A stretch of 64,000 nucleotides of DNA from BOKV01 sp041397525. Lineage in GTDB: Bacteria; Pseudomonadota; Alphaproteobacteria; Rhizobiales; Rhizobiaceae. The stretch covers positions 124,001-188,000 of the forward strand of contig JAWKWL010000004.1 of assembly GCA_041397525.1 (NCBI GenBank). The letters run 5' to 3'. Position numbers and translations under genes: made by a program. This document shows, piece by piece, positions 9,803 to 17,800 of the stretch; within the stretch, counting starts at the first letter, position 1; each line of letters begins with the position of its first letter. Below the pieces are notes generated by a model. The model was not told the DNA's origin and did no database searches. It saw only the letters and a list, made by a program, of their open reading frames with translations.

Positions 9803-10855
9803 TCAAGCTGCCATGCCCGATTTCCGGGTTTCGCGACCTGCCCCTGCTCGCCTGTTCCGGATCGCCGCAACAAGCGGGGCTGGTGAAAACACAGAGTCGA
9901 TCAAGCGCAGCACTTCGTCGGGCGCAGTTGCAGTCATCATTTTCATGCGCTGCTGGGGTGCGTCGTCGCAATCAAGGGTTTCCAGATACCACCCGAGGTG
10001 TTTGCGCGCTTGTTTGAGGCCCAAAGGCGTGCCGTAGAAGGAAAGCATCGACTGGTAATGCTCGGCGACCAGGTCGCTGGCGGGCATCTGCATTGCCGCG
10101 TGCGGAGCCGTAGCTGCAATCGTGCCGGCCAGCCAAGGCGCACCATAGGCCGCACGGCCGACCATCACCGCATCGGCGCCTGACAATTCAAGTGCCTCGC
10201 TCGCGGTTTCGGCATTGGCGATGTCGCCATTCACCACCAGCGGCACCGAGATTGATGAGCGCACGGGCGCTATCTTCTTCCAGTCGGCAGAGCCTTTGTA
10301 AAATTGACAGCGTGTGCGGCCATGAACGGTTATGAGGCTAATACCGGCATTCACTGCCCGCCTCGCAAGTTCCGGCGCGTTTAACGTGTTGTCGTCCCAG
10401 CCAAGCCGCATTTTCAGCGTCACCGGGACGTCAACGGCAGCAACAACCGCGTCGACCAGGGTCATGGCATGGTCGAGGTCACGCATCAGCGCCGAGCCGG
10501 AATAGCCGGTCGTGACCTTTTTGGCTGGACAACCCATGTTGATGTCAATCAGCCCGGCTCCGTTGGCGACGGCAAGCTTCGCAGCAAGCGCCATCCATTG
10601 GGGTTCACGCCCTGCAAGCTGCACGGCATGCAAGGGAAGTCCCGTATCCGTGCCCTTGAGCACCATCTCCATGTGGCCGGTGACCAATGCCTCGCTTGCA
10701 ACCATTTCGCTGATGCAGAAGCCTGCGCCAAAGCGCCAGGCCAGCTTGCGGAACGGCACATCGGTTACCCCGGACATGGGAGCGAGGAAAGCGCGGTTGC
10801 GCAGTTCGAGCCCGCCGACATTGATTGGGCGATCCAGACTGACTGTCGTTTGCAT
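9803..10855 (-). CDS. dusB: tRNA-dihydrouridine synthase DusB (NifR3-like)
   Basis: About 350-residue flavoprotein of the Dus family that reduces uridines in the tRNA D-loop. Visible family features: the FMN-binding N-terminal strand (NRAFLAPMSGVTDVPFR), the catalytic cysteine motif INMGCPAKKV, and the HGRTR segment. The ATG at 10855 (MQTTVSLDR) fits the family; the upstream extension to 10897 is not supported. It is the first gene of the dusB-ntrBC operon, known as nifR3-ntrB-ntrC in Rhodobacter and rhizobia. Confidence 0.93.
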   Translation of the reverse strand: MQTTVSLDRPINVGGLELRNRAFLAPMSGVTDVPFRKLAWRFGAGFCISEMVASEALVTGHMEMVLKGTDTGLPLHAVQLAGREPQWMALAAKLAVANGAGLIDINMGCPAKKVTTGYSGSALMRDLDHAMTLVDAVVAAVDVPVTLKMRLGWDDNTLNAPELARRAVNAGISLITVHGRTRCQFYKGSADWKKIAPVRSSISVPLVVNGDIANAETASEALELSGADAVMVGRAAYGAPWLAGTIAATAPHAAMQMPASDLVAEHYQSMLSFYGTPLGLKQARKHLGWYLETLDCDDAPQQRMKMMTATAPDEVLRLIDSVFSPAPLVAAIRNRRAGAGRETRKSGMAA

Positions 10856-10890
10856 TCTCGATTCTTGCGTCACCGGCAGGCCCCAGTTTC

Positions 10891-10907
10891 TGCACAATTC
10901 TTGTGCA
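10891..10907. promoter_or_regulatory. Candidate NtrC binding site upstream of dusB-ntrBC
   Basis: TGCACAATTCTTGTGCA is a 17-bp dyad that fits the NtrC consensus TGCACC-N5-GGTGCA at 10 of its 12 defined positions; the changes at positions 6 and 12 keep the symmetry. It lies 36 bases upstream of the dusB start in the dusB/ispDF divergent region. Autoregulation of nifR3-ntrBC by NtrC is known in other alphaproteobacteria, so the position makes sense. Confidence 0.6.
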
Positions 10908-10910
10908 ACC

Positions 10911-10927
10911 TTTCACGTGGCGTGAAA
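10911..10927. promoter_or_regulatory. Second dyad in the dusB/ispDF divergent region
   Basis: TTTCACGTGGCGTGAAA is a perfect 7-bp inverted repeat with a 3-base spacer, located 3 bases beyond the NtrC-like site. The regulator is unknown. It could serve either divergent promoter. Confidence 0.4.
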
Positions 10928-11064
10928 ATAGACAGATTTTTTGCACCGCACAAGGGAAATGCCAATACATTGTTGCGGCAGGAAGTCGATCCTGGAGCGA
11001 AAGCCGGATTGAACGGCATGCCGGTCTCCACTACAAAACCCGACATGAACCAGAAAGTATTTTC

Positions 11065-12279
11065 ATGAAACGGGTAGTCGCGCTCATCGTTGCTGCCGGT
11101 CGCGGCGAGCGTTTCGGTGCGAGCGGTGGGCCAAAACAATATCGAAGGATCGGTGGTGGATCGATTCTCCAACACAGCATCCAGGCATTTGCCAACCATG
11201 ACGCGATCGAAGCCGTGCAGGTAGTCATCCACGGTGATGACCAGGCACTGTATGACGAAAGCGTCCGGACCAACCCGAAACTGCTTGACCCGGTCAGTGG
11301 CGGCGCCAGTCGTCAGGAAAGCGTTCACGCCGGGCTGCAGGCACTTTGTGGCAAGGGATATGATGCGGTGCTCATTCACGATGCTGCCCGGCCGTTCGTG
11401 TCGGCAGAGACCATCAGCAATGTATGCCATGCATTGTCGCCGGGTCACGGTGCGATTGCTGCACAAACCGTAACGGACACGATCAAGACCGTTTCGCCCG
11501 GGAAAGACGGAATGCGCATTATTGCGGGCACGATTGCCCGGGAAACGCTTGTTGCCGCGCAGACCCCGCAGGGTTTCATGTTTGCCGACATCCTGAACGC
11601 ACATGATACTGCACTGGCTGCCGGACAGGGCGAATTGACGGACGATGCAGCAGTTGCTGAGGCGTTTGGCATTGCCATAGTCGCAGTCCCCTCGCCTGCC
11701 ACCAATTTCAAGATCACATTGCCACAAGACCTTCTAAGGGCTGAAATGATGATGCGTGAAAATTCACCGATGCCCGATGTGCGATGTGCAACGGGTTATG
11801 ACGTTCACCAGCTGGATGCGGGCGATCACGTAACGCTTTGTGGCATCCACATTCCACACGATCAAAGCCTGAAGGGCCATTCGGACGCGGATGTGGGCCT
11901 GCATGCGCTCACGGATGCATTACTCGGCCTGATTGGCGCGGGCGATATCGGCAGCCATTTCCCGCCATCAGATCCGCAATGGCGCGGTGCATCTTCTGAC
12001 CGGTTCCTGCACCATGCGCTGTCGCTGGTACGCAAAGCGGGCGGAATCATTACCAATCTCGATGTCTCACTAATCTGTGAAGCACCGAAGATAGGGCCGC
12101 ATCGCGACGCCATGCGAAAGCGCATCGCCGAAATCGCCGGAATTGATGTGTTCCGGGTTGCAGTAAAGGCGACCACCAATGAAGGAATCGGCTTTGTCGG
12201 CCGCAGGGAGGGCATTGCCGCGATTGCGACCGCAACGGCGGTATTTCACGACAAAGGAGGCATCGGCAATGCGGGTTGA
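11065..12279 (+). CDS. ispDF: Bifunctional IspD/IspF of isoprenoid synthesis
   Basis: 404-residue fusion that catalyses two steps of the MEP pathway. IspD (MEP cytidylyltransferase, residues 1 to about 230) shows ALIVAAGRGERFG with the CTP-binding loop, and IHDAARPF. IspF (MECDP synthase, about 240 to 400) shows GYDVHQL, the zinc-binding aspartate/histidine of DVHQL, HSDADVGLHALTDALLG and ATTNEGIGF. The IspE step lies elsewhere. The frame extends back to 10903, but the ATG at 11065 (MKRVVALIVAAG) is the family start. Fusion of D and F is common in alphaproteobacteria. The 3' end overlaps pncC by 11 bases. Confidence 0.96.
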   Translation: MKRVVALIVAAGRGERFGASGGPKQYRRIGGGSILQHSIQAFANHDAIEAVQVVIHGDDQALYDESVRTNPKLLDPVSGGASRQESVHAGLQALCGKGYDAVLIHDAARPFVSAETISNVCHALSPGHGAIAAQTVTDTIKTVSPGKDGMRIIAGTIARETLVAAQTPQGFMFADILNAHDTALAAGQGELTDDAAVAEAFGIAIVAVPSPATNFKITLPQDLLRAEMMMRENSPMPDVRCATGYDVHQLDAGDHVTLCGIHIPHDQSLKGHSDADVGLHALTDALLGLIGAGDIGSHFPPSDPQWRGASSDRFLHHALSLVRKAGGIITNLDVSLICEAPKIGPHRDAMRKRIAEIAGIDVFRVAVKATTNEGIGFVGRREGIAAIATATAVFHDKGGIGNAG

Positions 12280-12796
12280 TCCTGATCTCGGCGAAATGGC
12301 TGTTCATGTGCTCGACGGTTTCCGCGCGGCAAGGCTGAAAATCGCCACAGCAGAATCGTGCACAGGCGGCTTGATCGCAGCGCTGCTGACTTCGGTCGCG
12401 GGCTCTTCCGATGTGTTCGAGCGCGGCTTCGTCACCTATTCCAATGAGTCCAAGGAACAGGAAATTGGCGTTGATCCGCAACTCCTCCGAGAGCACGGTG
12501 CAGTATCAGCGCCTGTAGCAGTCGCAATGGCCATCGGTGCGCTTGAGCGTTCGCTGGCTGATGCCAGCGTGTCAGTCACGGGAATCGCCGGTCCGGGCGG
12601 CGGAAGCCCCGAAAAGCCGGTCGGTCTGGTGTTCATTGCAGTTGCCAATCGGCTGGAGGAAGGTGCGTTTGTCGAGGAATTCCGGTTCGGGGACACTGGC
12701 CGGGATGAAATCCGCAATGAAACCAGCAAGATGGCGCTGGAAATGCTCCTGGCATACGGCATTGAATCCAACGATGGCGATGTTAATCACAACTGA
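12269..12796 (+). CDS. pncC: Nicotinamide-nucleotide amidohydrolase PncC (CinA C-terminal domain)
   Basis: 175-residue CinA-family protein consisting only of the C-terminal amidohydrolase domain, which converts NMN to NaMN in pyridine nucleotide recycling. Family motifs: TAESCTGGLIAALLTSVAGSS with the active-site serine, TYSNESK, and SVTGIAGPGGGSPEKPVG. The start at 12269 overlaps the ispDF end and has an excellent AAGGAGG eight bases upstream, inside ispDF. The longer frame from 12179 is rejected. Confidence 0.93.
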   Translation: MRVDPDLGEMAVHVLDGFRAARLKIATAESCTGGLIAALLTSVAGSSDVFERGFVTYSNESKEQEIGVDPQLLREHGAVSAPVAVAMAIGALERSLADASVSVTGIAGPGGGSPEKPVGLVFIAVANRLEEGAFVEEFRFGDTGRDEIRNETSKMALEMLLAYGIESNDGDVNHN

Positions 12797-12903
12797 TTTA
12801 TTTCGTTTCCATAACAAACAAGCTGTGGTCTAATGAAAGCCAAGGGGTCTTTAGCAGTTATCGCGCAACCGGGTTGGAAGCGCGCTTTTCCGGGAGAAAC
12901 AAG

Positions 12904-13212
12904 ATGAAGACAACAATTCGTGGTCTGATGGTTGCTGCTGCTGGTGCAGCGATGATGACAGCAACATTCGCTGCACCGGCAAATGCAGGCGGCAAGGAAG
13001 CTGCGGCCTTTATCGGCGGCATGATTGTTGGTGGCGTTCTGAGCCAGAATGCAGCGCCAACCTATTCCCGCGTTCCGGTCTATCAGGCCCCGCCAGTAGT
13101 ATACCAGCCACAGCCGGTATATCAGCCACGTCGCTGCTGGTACAAGAACCGCCAGGTACAGAACCCATACACCGGTTATTGGGAATGGAAGCAAGTTCAG
13201 GTCTGCAATTGA
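12904..13212 (+). CDS. Small secreted protein, function unknown
   Basis: 102 residues. A clear signal peptide (MKTTIRGLMVAAAGAAMMTATFAAPANA, with AXA-type cleavage near residue 28) is followed by a glycine-rich stretch (GGMIVGGVLS) and a region rich in proline, tyrosine and glutamine with repeated VYQ-P units (VYQAPP, VYQPQP, VYQPRR), ending in two cysteines. It looks like an exported envelope-associated protein of the type common in rhizobia. The start at 12904 has GGGAGAAA upstream. A strong terminator follows directly. I do not recognise a named family. Confidence 0.8.
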   Translation: MKTTIRGLMVAAAGAAMMTATFAAPANAGGKEAAAFIGGMIVGGVLSQNAAPTYSRVPVYQAPPVVYQPQPVYQPRRCWYKNRQVQNPYTGYWEWKQVQVCN

Positions 13213-13234
13213 GCGGGCGGTCCAAACAAATTCG

Positions 13235-13262
13235 AAAGGCGGGCTTGGTGCCCGCCTTTTTC
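13235..13262 (+). terminator. Intrinsic terminator after the small secreted protein gene
   Basis: AAAGGCGGGC, a 5-base loop and GCCCGCCTTTTT form a 10-bp GC-rich stem followed by a T-run, 22 bases after the stop codon. Confidence 0.88.
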
Positions 13263-13285
13263 GTTTCCAGGCGGTAATATTCGAA

Positions 13286-13303
13286 GTGTGCAAAAATGCA
13301 CAC
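13286..13303. promoter_or_regulatory. Palindrome upstream of the first small-RNA unit
   Basis: GTGTGCA-AAAA-TGCACAC is a perfect 7-bp inverted repeat with an AAAA centre, about 45 bases before the first RNA-like unit. It is a candidate operator. A CATATT box (13324-13329) follows at a distance that could make it a -10 element. Confidence 0.35.
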
Positions 13304-13333
13304 CATCGCTTCCTGCGATCCGCCATATTCATT

Positions 13334-13412
13334 TCATCGGGACCTGAACCACCCCGATCACATGACCTCCCTCCAAGGAAAAACCCGGCCTGAGCGCCGG
13401 GTTTTCTTTTTT
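13334..13412 (+). ncRNA. Small-RNA-like unit 1 with anti-Shine-Dalgarno motif
   Basis: No coding frame fits. The unit holds a hairpin ATCGGG-loop-CCCGAT (13336-13358), an unpaired segment with GACCTCCCTCC (13365-13375) complementary to ribosome binding sites, and an intrinsic terminator (AACCCGGC/GCCGGGTT then a T-rich run, 13382-13412). The same architecture is repeated about 155 bases downstream. This resembles the alphaproteobacterial trans-acting sRNAs that carry CU-rich anti-SD loops (alpha-r14/suhB or cuckoo types), but I cannot assign a family without a covariance search. Confidence 0.6.
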
Positions 13413-13489
13413 TGCGGGAGTGTGAACTTAATTTTACGCAATGTGACAAATTGCACTTCAAACTGCAGAAAGACCACCTATATCTCGTT

Positions 13490-13566
13490 TATCGGGATCT
13501 GAACCACCCCGACCTCCTGAACCTTCCTCCAAAGAAGAACCCGGCCTTGTGCCGGGTTTTCTTTTG
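13490..13566 (+). ncRNA. Small-RNA-like unit 2, tandem copy
   Basis: Second copy of the unit: hairpin TCGGG-loop-CCCGA with the same CTGAACCAC loop (13492-13512), an unpaired stretch with ACCTCC and CTTCCTCC (13512-13530), and a terminator (AACCCGGCC / GCCGGGTTTTC, 13538-13565). The loops and terminators are nearly identical to unit 1, but the 75 bases between the copies are unrelated, as expected if each has its own promoter. A possible promoter is CTTCAA (13456) with CCTATAT (13476). The terminator also faces the 3' end of ratA. Confidence 0.6.
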
Positions 13567-13567
13567 T

Positions 13568-14038
13568 TCAAATACCGGTCTGACCCGGCGGATCGCCATA
13601 AACTGCTCTGGCGCGTTCCTCGAAGGCATTTGTGAAGTGGCGGAAAGCGCGGTCGAACATGGCTCCCATCAGGGCACCCAGCACCCGGCTTGAGAACTCA
13701 TAGTCGATATCGAAATGCACGTCGCAGGCTGCTGGCCCCCGCGCCTCGAATTGCCAGCGATTGTCGAGCCGCTTGAATGGTCCGTCGAGATATTTGACAT
13801 CGATTACCAGATCATCGCGATTGAGCAGCACCTGAGACGTGAAATGTTCGCGGATCGCCTTGTAGCCAACGCCCATATCGGCAACGAGCAGCACTCGCCC
13901 GCCCTTCTCGCGGCGTGAAAGGATATTGAGGCTTTCGCACAATGGCAGGAACTGCGGATATTTCTCGACATCCGCAACCAGATCAAACATCTGTCCGGCA
14001 CTGTAGGGAACCGGATGGACCTTCGAAAAACTCGGCAC
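13568..14038 (-). CDS. ratA: RatA/Coq10-type START domain protein
   Basis: 156-residue member of the polyketide cyclase / START family (RatA, Coq10). Family features: SFSKVHPVPYSAGQMFDLVADVEKYPQFLPLC at the N-terminus, YKAIREHFTS, and the C-terminal FTNAFEERARAVYG. Members bind lipids such as ubiquinone; the E. coli homologue was described as a ribosome-association toxin, but a role in quinone function is more likely here. The family begins at about PSF, so the GTG at 14038 is chosen; it lies 7 bases after the lipA stop, suggesting translational coupling. The frame extending to 14107 overlaps lipA. Confidence 0.85.
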   Translation of the reverse strand: MPSFSKVHPVPYSAGQMFDLVADVEKYPQFLPLCESLNILSRREKGGRVLLVADMGVGYKAIREHFTSQVLLNRDDLVIDVKYLDGPFKRLDNRWQFEARGPAACDVHFDIDYEFSSRVLGALMGAMFDRAFRHFTNAFEERARAVYGDPPGQTGI

Positions 14039-14045
14039 TTCCGGT

Positions 14046-15008
14046 TCAGCCCCTGGCGAGCGCTGAATGGCGGGCTTGTTGCAGTTTCGCAAAATCCTCG
14101 CCTGCATGATGCGACGAGCGCGTCAGCGGGCTGGAGGATACCAGCAGGAAGCCCTTGGTGTAAGCGACCGTCTCATAAGCCTTGAATTCATCCGGCGTGA
14201 CGAAGGCCTTGACCGGATGGTGCTTCCTTGTCGGTTGCAGATACTGGCCGATGGTGAGGAAATCGACGTCAGCCGTGCGCAAATCATCCATCAATTGCAG
14301 CACTTCGTTTCGGGCTTCGCCGAGACCAACCATGATGCCGGACTTGGTAAACATCGTCGGGTCAATTTCCTTGACGCGCTGCAACAGGCGGATCGAGTGA
14401 AAGTAGCGCGCACCTGGACGAACTGTCAGATAGTTGGATGGAACGGTTTCGAGATTGTGATTGAAAACATCAGGCTTCGCGGCAACCACCGCCTCAAGCG
14501 CGCCGGGTTTGCGCAAGAAATCGGGAGTGAGGATTTCAATTGTGGTCTTGGGCGAGCGCGCCCTGATGGCCTCGATGGTTTCAACGAAATGCTGTGCACC
14601 GCCATCGGCCAGATCATCACGATCGACCGAGGTGATGACAACGTGTTCGAGACCGAGCTTGGCGACTGCTATCGCCACGTTCTCCGGCTCTTTTGCATCC
14701 AGCGCGTCAGGCATTCCGGTTCGCACATTGCAGAAGGCACAAGCCCGGGTGCAGGTGTCGCCCATGATCATCATGGTGGCGTGTTTCTTGGACCAGCATT
14801 CGCCGATATTGGGGCAACCGGCTTCTTCGCAGACCGTCACAAGCGCGTTTTCCTTGACTATCTTGCGGGTCTCTTCATAGACCGGCGAACCACCGGCGCG
14901 CACGCGGATCCAATCCGGCTTGCGCATTACTTCATTGTCCGGACGGTGCGCCTTTTCCGGATGGCGCGGCTTGGCGGCCCCGCCTGTCGTGTCGAGTACG
15001 GTTACCAT
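14046..15008 (-). CDS. lipA: Lipoyl synthase LipA
   Basis: 320-residue radical SAM enzyme that inserts two sulfurs into octanoyl groups on the E2 subunits. It has both iron-sulfur motifs: the auxiliary cluster CEEAGCPNIGEC and the radical SAM CX3CX2C (CTRACAFC), plus the C-terminal SSPLTRSSHHA segment containing the conserved RSS. The start at 15008 (MVTVLDTTGG) has GAAGGG upstream; the frame running on to 15293 is antisense to the next gene region and is rejected. Its position beside the lpd/pdh genes fits its role in lipoylating pyruvate dehydrogenase. Confidence 0.96.
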   Translation of the reverse strand: MVTVLDTTGGAAKPRHPEKAHRPDNEVMRKPDWIRVRAGGSPVYEETRKIVKENALVTVCEEAGCPNIGECWSKKHATMMIMGDTCTRACAFCNVRTGMPDALDAKEPENVAIAVAKLGLEHVVITSVDRDDLADGGAQHFVETIEAIRARSPKTTIEILTPDFLRKPGALEAVVAAKPDVFNHNLETVPSNYLTVRPGARYFHSIRLLQRVKEIDPTMFTKSGIMVGLGEARNEVLQLMDDLRTADVDFLTIGQYLQPTRKHHPVKAFVTPDEFKAYETVAYTKGFLLVSSSPLTRSSHHAGEDFAKLQQARHSALARG

Positions 15009-15019
15009 GGAACCCTTCG

Positions 15020-15370
15020 CTATTGGTCGTCTTTGGTACGGAAGATTTCGCCGGGCGATACTCCGCCGGTATATTGGCCGTCCGATGGAACACGATTGCC
15101 AGGTTCCTTCTTGCCAAAGAACCACAGGATCAGCACGGCACCCAGCGTCGCGACGACAAGATTGCCAACAAATCCGTAAAACTGGATGGCGAGAACACCC
15201 GCAAGTGTTCCGCCGACAAAGGACCCGGCAATGCCTACCAGAATATTGGTCAACAGGCCGTGATTGCGGTTCATGGCCCGTTCGGCCAGCCAACCGGCAA
15301 GCCCGCCGATGATCAGCATGCCAAAGAAGCCTACGCCGGGCATTCCCATTATTCCGAATTCGCCGTGCAT
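15020..15370 (-). CDS. GlsB/YeaQ/YmgE-type small membrane protein
   Basis: 116 residues with three hydrophobic segments and the family's glycine-rich pattern (GMLIIGGLAGWLAERAM, ILVGIAGSFVGGTLAGVL, NLVVATLGAVLILWFFG). The family is called transglycosylase-associated by homology, but no enzymatic role is shown. A hydrophilic tail of about 27 residues extends past the last membrane segment. A related but shorter paralogue follows at 15388-15645. Confidence 0.8.
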   Translation of the reverse strand: MHGEFGIMGMPGVGFFGMLIIGGLAGWLAERAMNRNHGLLTNILVGIAGSFVGGTLAGVLAIQFYGFVGNLVVATLGAVLILWFFGKKEPGNRVPSDGQYTGGVSPGEIFRTKDDQ

Positions 15371-15387
15371 GATCGCCTACCCTCGGG

Positions 15388-15645
15388 TCAGCTCAGGAAT
15401 CTGGCAAGTATGATCACGATGATGGCTCCAATCACCGAAGTGATGATCTGGTTGATGATCGGATTGCCGGTGGCAATGTTGACCTTGAGCGCATTCAGCA
15501 CGAAGCCACCGACAAAGGCGCCAATGACACCAACCACCAGATAGTAAATGAGCCCGCCGCCTGCACCCATCAGGATGCTGGCCAGCAGACCCGAAACAAG
15601 GCCGACAATCAGGAAAATAACAAGTGACTTGGTGTCAGTGTTCAT
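15388..15645 (-). CDS. GlsB/YeaQ/YmgE-type small membrane protein, second copy
   Basis: 85-residue hydrophobic protein with three predicted membrane segments (LVIFLIVGLVSGLLASILMG, IYYLVVGVIGAFVGGFVL, ITSVIGAIIVIILARFL). The glycine spacing matches the neighbour at 15020-15370, so the pair is a local duplication or a two-subunit arrangement. AGGGAAGCAGCC lies upstream of the ATG. Stress induction is known for some homologues; here it is only inferred. Confidence 0.78.
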   Translation of the reverse strand: MNTDTKSLVIFLIVGLVSGLLASILMGAGGGLIYYLVVGVIGAFVGGFVLNALKVNIATGNPIINQIITSVIGAIIVIILARFLS

Positions 15646-15723
15646 GGCTGCTTCCCTTCTTTCCGGGTTTGATCCGGGTTCAACATAATGCTTTTTCGGG
15701 CAGTTTGCGATAGGCTGCCATGC

Positions 15724-17169
15724 TCAGGCATTCAGCACCTTTCCATAGGCGTCGAGCACGCTTTCCTTCATCATTTCCGACAGGGTCGGATGAGGGAAGA
15801 TGGTGTGCATCAGTTCTTCCTCGGTGGTTTCGAGGTTCATGGCTACAACAAATCCCTGTATCAGTTCCGTCACTTCAGCACCCACCATGTGCGCGCCCAG
15901 CAATTGCCCGGTCTTCTTGTCGAAGATCGTCTTTATCATGCCGTTGTCCTCGCCAAGCGCAATCGCCTTGCCATTGGCGTTGAATGAGAAGCGGCCGACC
16001 CGGATGTCGTGACCGGCCTCTTTCGCGCGAGCCTCTGTGAGGCCAACGGAAGCCACCTGCGGATGGCAGTAGGTGCAGCCCGGGATCTTGAGCTTGTCCA
16101 TCGGGTGAACATTGGGAAGGCCTGCTATCTTCTCAACACAGATAACGCCCTCATGCTCGGCCTTGTGTGCAAGCATCGGCGGGCCTGCGACATCACCAAT
16201 CGCGTAAATGCCCGGCACATTGGTGCGACCATAGCCGTCAATTACCACACAGCCGCGATCCGTCTTGATGCCGAGCGCCTCCAGTCCGAGATTTTCAATG
16301 TTGCCCTGGACGCCGACAGCCGAGATCAACCGGTCCGCCTCGATCACCTGAGTCTTTCCGTCCTTTGTCTCGACCGCGGCCTTGACGGAATTTGCTGCCT
16401 TGTCGACCTTGGTGACCTTGGCTTCGGTTATGATCTTGAGGCCGGATTTTTCCAGTTGCTTGCGCGCGATGGCGGAGATTTCCGCGTCTTCGACCGGCAT
16501 GATGTTCGGCATCAGTTCGACGACCGTCACATCGCAGCCCATCGCGTTGTAAAAGCTTGCGAATTCAATGCCGATGGCGCCTGATCCCATGACGAGCAGT
16601 TTTTTCGGCAATTCGGCGGGAACCATGGCTTCGAAATAGGTCCAGATCAATTTGCCGTCCGGTTCGGTACCGGGCAACGAACGCGGACGCGCTCCGGTCG
16701 CGACAATGATGTGCTTGGCGGTGTAGCTGCCCTCGCCCTTTGTTCCCTTGGGAGCCGGGTGCTGCGGTTGCATCGCGGGTTTGCTTGTCTTCGTGACGCT
16801 GATTTCGCCGGGTTTGACGAGTTTCGCTTCGCCCCAGATCACATCGATCTTGTTCTTCTTCATCAGGAAGCCGACGCCGCCATTCAGACGGGCAGAAACA
16901 CCACGTGAACGATCAACAACGGCTTTCACATCTGCCGTAACCTTGCCGTCCAGCTTCAGGCCATAGGCCGAGATATGATCGGCGTAATGCTTGATTTCGG
17001 CAGAACGCAACAACGCCTTGGTCGGGATACAGCCCCAGTTCAGGCAGATACCGCCCAGATGTTCGCGTTCGACGATTGCAGTCTTCAAACCCAATTGTGC
17101 CGAGCGAATGGCGGTTACATAACCACCGGGACCGGAACCTATAATGATGACGTCATAATCCTGAGCCAT
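15724..17169 (-). CDS. lpdA: Dihydrolipoyl dehydrogenase (E3)
   Basis: 481-residue FAD-dependent disulfide oxidoreductase that reoxidises dihydrolipoamide in 2-oxoacid dehydrogenase complexes. The FAD motif GSGPGGYVTAIRSAQLG, the redox-active disulfide GGICLNWGCIPTKALL, the NAD motif GSGAIGIEFASFYNAMG and the C-terminal dimer-interface catalytic segment HPTLSEMMKE are all present. Gene order lpd / hydrolase / pdhC-pdhB-pdhA identifies it as the pyruvate dehydrogenase E3. A residue stretch near position 135 (QPQHPAPKGTKGEG) is an insertion compared with the shortest homologues. Confidence 0.96.
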   Translation of the reverse strand: MAQDYDVIIIGSGPGGYVTAIRSAQLGLKTAIVEREHLGGICLNWGCIPTKALLRSAEIKHYADHISAYGLKLDGKVTADVKAVVDRSRGVSARLNGGVGFLMKKNKIDVIWGEAKLVKPGEISVTKTSKPAMQPQHPAPKGTKGEGSYTAKHIIVATGARPRSLPGTEPDGKLIWTYFEAMVPAELPKKLLVMGSGAIGIEFASFYNAMGCDVTVVELMPNIMPVEDAEISAIARKQLEKSGLKIITEAKVTKVDKAANSVKAAVETKDGKTQVIEADRLISAVGVQGNIENLGLEALGIKTDRGCVVIDGYGRTNVPGIYAIGDVAGPPMLAHKAEHEGVICVEKIAGLPNVHPMDKLKIPGCTYCHPQVASVGLTEARAKEAGHDIRVGRFSFNANGKAIALGEDNGMIKTIFDKKTGQLLGAHMVGAEVTELIQGFVVAMNLETTEEELMHTIFPHPTLSEMMKESVLDAYGKVLNA

Positions 17170-17237
17170 TGCTTCGTCCTTGTTTCGTCCAAATCTGCTT
17201 CATAGAATGCCGTCACCGATGAACGGGGACCGCACGC

Positions 17238-17480
17238 ATGGAACTTGTACTCTCTCTCATTTCCTTTGAGCGGATCATGGCACTGCCGCCCCTGATCCAG
17301 CTTTGCGGACTGGGCCTTGTGGCCCTGCTTGCCTTTTCGGCTGTCTTTTCCGTTCTCAGGTTCCGCCTGATCCGCGCTGTTTCGCGCTTCATCATGGCGG
17401 TCGTGATCCTGATAATCCTGTCACAAGGTGGCGAAGCGCTGGTGCAGCTTTTTGGCGGGCAGATGCCCGCCAGATCATAG
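17238..17480 (+). CDS. Small membrane protein, function unknown
   Basis: 80 residues with one or two hydrophobic segments (LPPLIQLCGLGLVALLAFSAVFSVL, RFIMAVVILIILSQGGEAL). GGGGA lies ten bases before the ATG. It is read opposite to its neighbours lpdA and the DUF465 gene and converges on the latter. No family recognised. Moderately likely to be real because the frame is intact, hydrophobic and has a ribosome binding site. Confidence 0.5.
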   Translation: MELVLSLISFERIMALPPLIQLCGLGLVALLAFSAVFSVLRFRLIRAVSRFIMAVVILIILSQGGEALVQLFGGQMPARS

Positions 17481-17493
17481 CTGAGCGGTGTCT

Positions 17494-17730
17494 TCAACCC
17501 TGCAGCATCGCGAAAATCTCATCCTTCAGTTTGAGCCGCTCCTTGCGCATCTGTTCCATGTGCAGGTCGTCGGTCGGTTCTATATTGGTTTCTGCGCGAT
17601 GCACCGCGCGGTTGATCTCGTGATAGGCATCAAAAAGTTTGACGAAATGGGCATTCGAAACTTTCAGATCGTGAATCTGGCCGCTGTATTCGGGGAACTC
17701 CTCGTGCAATTCATGGGGTACGTTGGACAT
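17494..17730 (-). CDS. YdcH/DUF465 family protein
   Basis: 78-residue helical protein of the DUF465 (YdcH) family: HELHEEFPEYSGQIHDLKVSN, FVKLFDAYHEINRAVHRAE, and the C-terminal MRKERLKLKDEIFAML. Members are small, charged, coiled-coil-forming proteins without known function, very common in alphaproteobacteria. AAAAGGAGG precedes the ATG. Confidence 0.9.
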   Translation of the reverse strand: MSNVPHELHEEFPEYSGQIHDLKVSNAHFVKLFDAYHEINRAVHRAETNIEPTDDLHMEQMRKERLKLKDEIFAMLQG

Positions 17731-17800
17731 GACAAAAACCTCCTTTTGATGTTGTCTTTGTCAGCCTAGTAGCATCCATCTTCCTGTCCCTTGATACCAA

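Noticed and set aside
10870..11727. Minus-strand frame of 285 codons opposite ispDF
   Set aside because: Runs over the ispDF/dusB promoter and the IspD domain without any family features.
15020..15293. Longer lipA reading frame up to 15293
   Set aside because: It overlaps the GlsB-type gene on the same strand in another frame; the conserved LipA start is at 15008.
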